64,000 bases of DNA. It comes from DASSBQ01 sp040981125 (lineage in GTDB: Bacteria > Nitrospirota > Nitrospiria > Nitrospirales > Nitrospiraceae). The stretch spans positions 62,001-126,000 of the forward strand of contig JANRMQ010000005.1 of the NCBI GenBank assembly GCA_040981125.1, written 5' to 3'. The notes under the pieces are model-generated. The model was not told where the DNA came from, did no database searches, and saw only the letters and a list, made by a program, of their open reading frames with translations. This document shows, piece after piece, positions 63,113-64,000 of this stretch (positions within the stretch are counted from its first letter, which is position 1; the number at the start of each line of letters is the position of its first letter). The translations under genes were made by a program, and so were the position numbers.

Positions 63113-63520
63113 CTATCGTAAATCCCCTAATTCCTTGGACGGAACAGTCAATTCAGTCGTCTCAGGCTTGGCGCCCAGTTTGAGAACCGCCTCTGCATCT
63201 CCACTGGATGTCACTTGCGCGGCGATACTATCGCCGACTTTCACCCGAGACTCGATTTTCGTGTCGGACTTCACCCGAACATGAGTTTGAGTCCCGTCCG
63301 GCTGCTGAATCCAATATGACTCTTCGATTCGTACAATTTCCCCTGCGACATTCCTGCATGGTGTTGAAGTGCTGCATTTATCCGACGCAGGAAATGAAGG
63401 CAGCGTTCCCCGGATCGTGGTTTGCGGCGGAGCTGTCGTGGTCGTCTGTTCCTGAGCAAATGCCGCCACGGCTCCGCCTATGACCAACATGAGCGCCAAT
63501 AACATTTTCTGTCGTGCCAT
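63113..63520 (-). CDS. small periplasmic protein, beta-barrel-like (copy B)
   Basis: A 135-residue protein from ATG 63520 with GGAGG at 63527-63531. Signal peptide MLLALMLVIGGAVAAFAQEQ. The mature part has VAGEIVRIEESYWIQQPDGT, then QTHVRVKSDTKIESRVKVGD, then SIAAQVT. This matches the pattern I-x-(G/E)-YWI-x-DG-x-V-V-(x)-TK-V-GD-A-(V/I)T of copy A. A small Cys pair (Cys at ~49 and ~55) is extra. The gene converges on copy A. Confidence 0.7.
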   Translation of the reverse strand: MARQKMLLALMLVIGGAVAAFAQEQTTTTAPPQTTIRGTLPSFPASDKCSTSTPCRNVAGEIVRIEESYWIQQPDGTQTHVRVKSDTKIESRVKVGDSIAAQVTSSGDAEAVLKLGAKPETTELTVPSKELGDLR

Positions 63521-63755
63521 GATCGACCTCCATAACGTCCCATGGGTTGATGGTTCTTCACATCCCAAACGAGAAACATGTTATGGAGCAGAGCAATTCT
63601 AAGGCCACGCCCTAGACGCCAAAACATCATCAATTCCGCCGACCTGTGCCGGAAGTCTTGAGGGGCTCGACGGCGGGCGAACAACTTGTCAGGTTCGAGT
63701 GGGACGGAATGTCTGATTGACTTTTTTCTCGCACCGGCAGAGAATCCGTAGGCTC

Positions 63756-63929
63756 ATGTACACCGTTGCCTACAAGGACAAAGTACTCACTCGCCAATGT
63801 TCCTGCACTCACCGCATCTATCGTTCAACCCGGCATGGCGTGAAGGAATTTCTCTTCAGCTGGATCGGCCGTTATCCATTTCGCTGCTGGGAATGCGGGC
63901 GCCGCTTCTATCGTTTTCGCCGCCGCTGA
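63756..63929 (+). CDS. zinc-ribbon-like miniprotein, 57 aa
   Basis: A 57-residue protein. It has Cys pairs in RQCSCTHRIYRSTRHGVKEF and IGRYPFRCWECGRRFYRFRR, matching small zinc-ribbon proteins I recall with the layout C-x-C/H...RSRR-G...YPFRC--CG-RF. It probably binds Zn and perhaps nucleic acid (Arg-rich). ATG 63756 is preferred; an upstream TTG at 63717 is less likely. The remaining 71 bp of the window hold nothing recognised. Confidence 0.55.
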   Translation: MYTVAYKDKVLTRQCSCTHRIYRSTRHGVKEFLFSWIGRYPFRCWECGRRFYRFRRR

Positions 63930-64000
63930 CCTTCCCGCACCTCACCGTTGCATGAGTTGAAGCGGTGTCCGCTTACCGGACATGGCTCGCTCGTCGGAGC

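Noticed and set aside
63717..63755. TTG-initiated extension of the zinc-ribbon miniprotein
   Set aside because: No ribosome site, and the ATG at 63756 fits the family length.

Overview
The window looks like part of a GC-rich, respiratory Gram-negative chromosome, most likely Nitrospira (Nitrospirota). The main reason is the complex I cluster: it has two consecutive nuoM genes, no nuoE or nuoF, and a NuoL with an elongated C-terminal lateral-helix region. As I recall, this is the '2M' complex I known from Nitrospira. Many PAS or hybrid histidine kinases and several families unfamiliar to me fit this, but no nxr or rRNA gene is present, so the genus is an inference.

Layout. 1-2344: end of parB, two bactofilins, mnmA. 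2485-2678: a degenerate MITE-like element whose relative lies at 26737-26900. 2710-6886: F1-ATPase genes atpH-atpA-atpD-atpC, with a 232-bp repeat-bearing gap where atpG would normally lie. 7200-14435: an MFS permease, a DUF4112 protein, a response regulator, a haem protein (DUF3365), a lipoprotein, a Tat-exported substrate-binding protein and a HEAT-repeat protein. 14814-18296: tRNA-Leu(UAG) and the proteostasis operon tig-clpP-clpX. 18506-26625: twin PilZ-like proteins, a HEAT lipoprotein with a long-tailed TatA, an M24 peptidase, a class-I glutamine amidotransferase-like hydrolase, an amino-acid permease and hypotheticals. 26916-32169 (minus strand): PsiE-like protein, a tandem Cys-Cys-Gly-His protein, GH3/NagZ, PepA, QueE and a HAD phosphatase. 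32350-41158: tRNA-Leu(GAG) with a good sigma-70 promoter, a multi-PAS kinase with its LuxR-type regulator, a single-domain response regulator, a PriA homologue with eroded helicase motifs and an OmpA-like protein. 41312-55036: nuoABCD-G-IJKLMMN. 55200-58814: a kinase/receiver/hybrid-kinase signalling operon. 58789-63929: a NAGPA-type glycosidase, rhodanese, pyrE, a CbiX-like protein, a response regulator, two related small periplasmic proteins and a zinc-ribbon miniprotein.

The dominant theme is energy conservation: a proton-pumping complex I and the catalytic head of ATP synthase. Both clusters lack genes that are normally present and essential in such complexes (atpG; nuoH, besides nuoE/F). 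Other notable points are a second NuoM that has lost the conserved TM7 lysine (Ile250), a NuoG built like a formate dehydrogenase without the catalytic Cys/Sec, and the PriA with lost Walker A, DEEH and motif VI. I found no CRISPR array, intact transposase, prophage or defence island. All functional statements rest on motifs and family knowledge; no database search was run.
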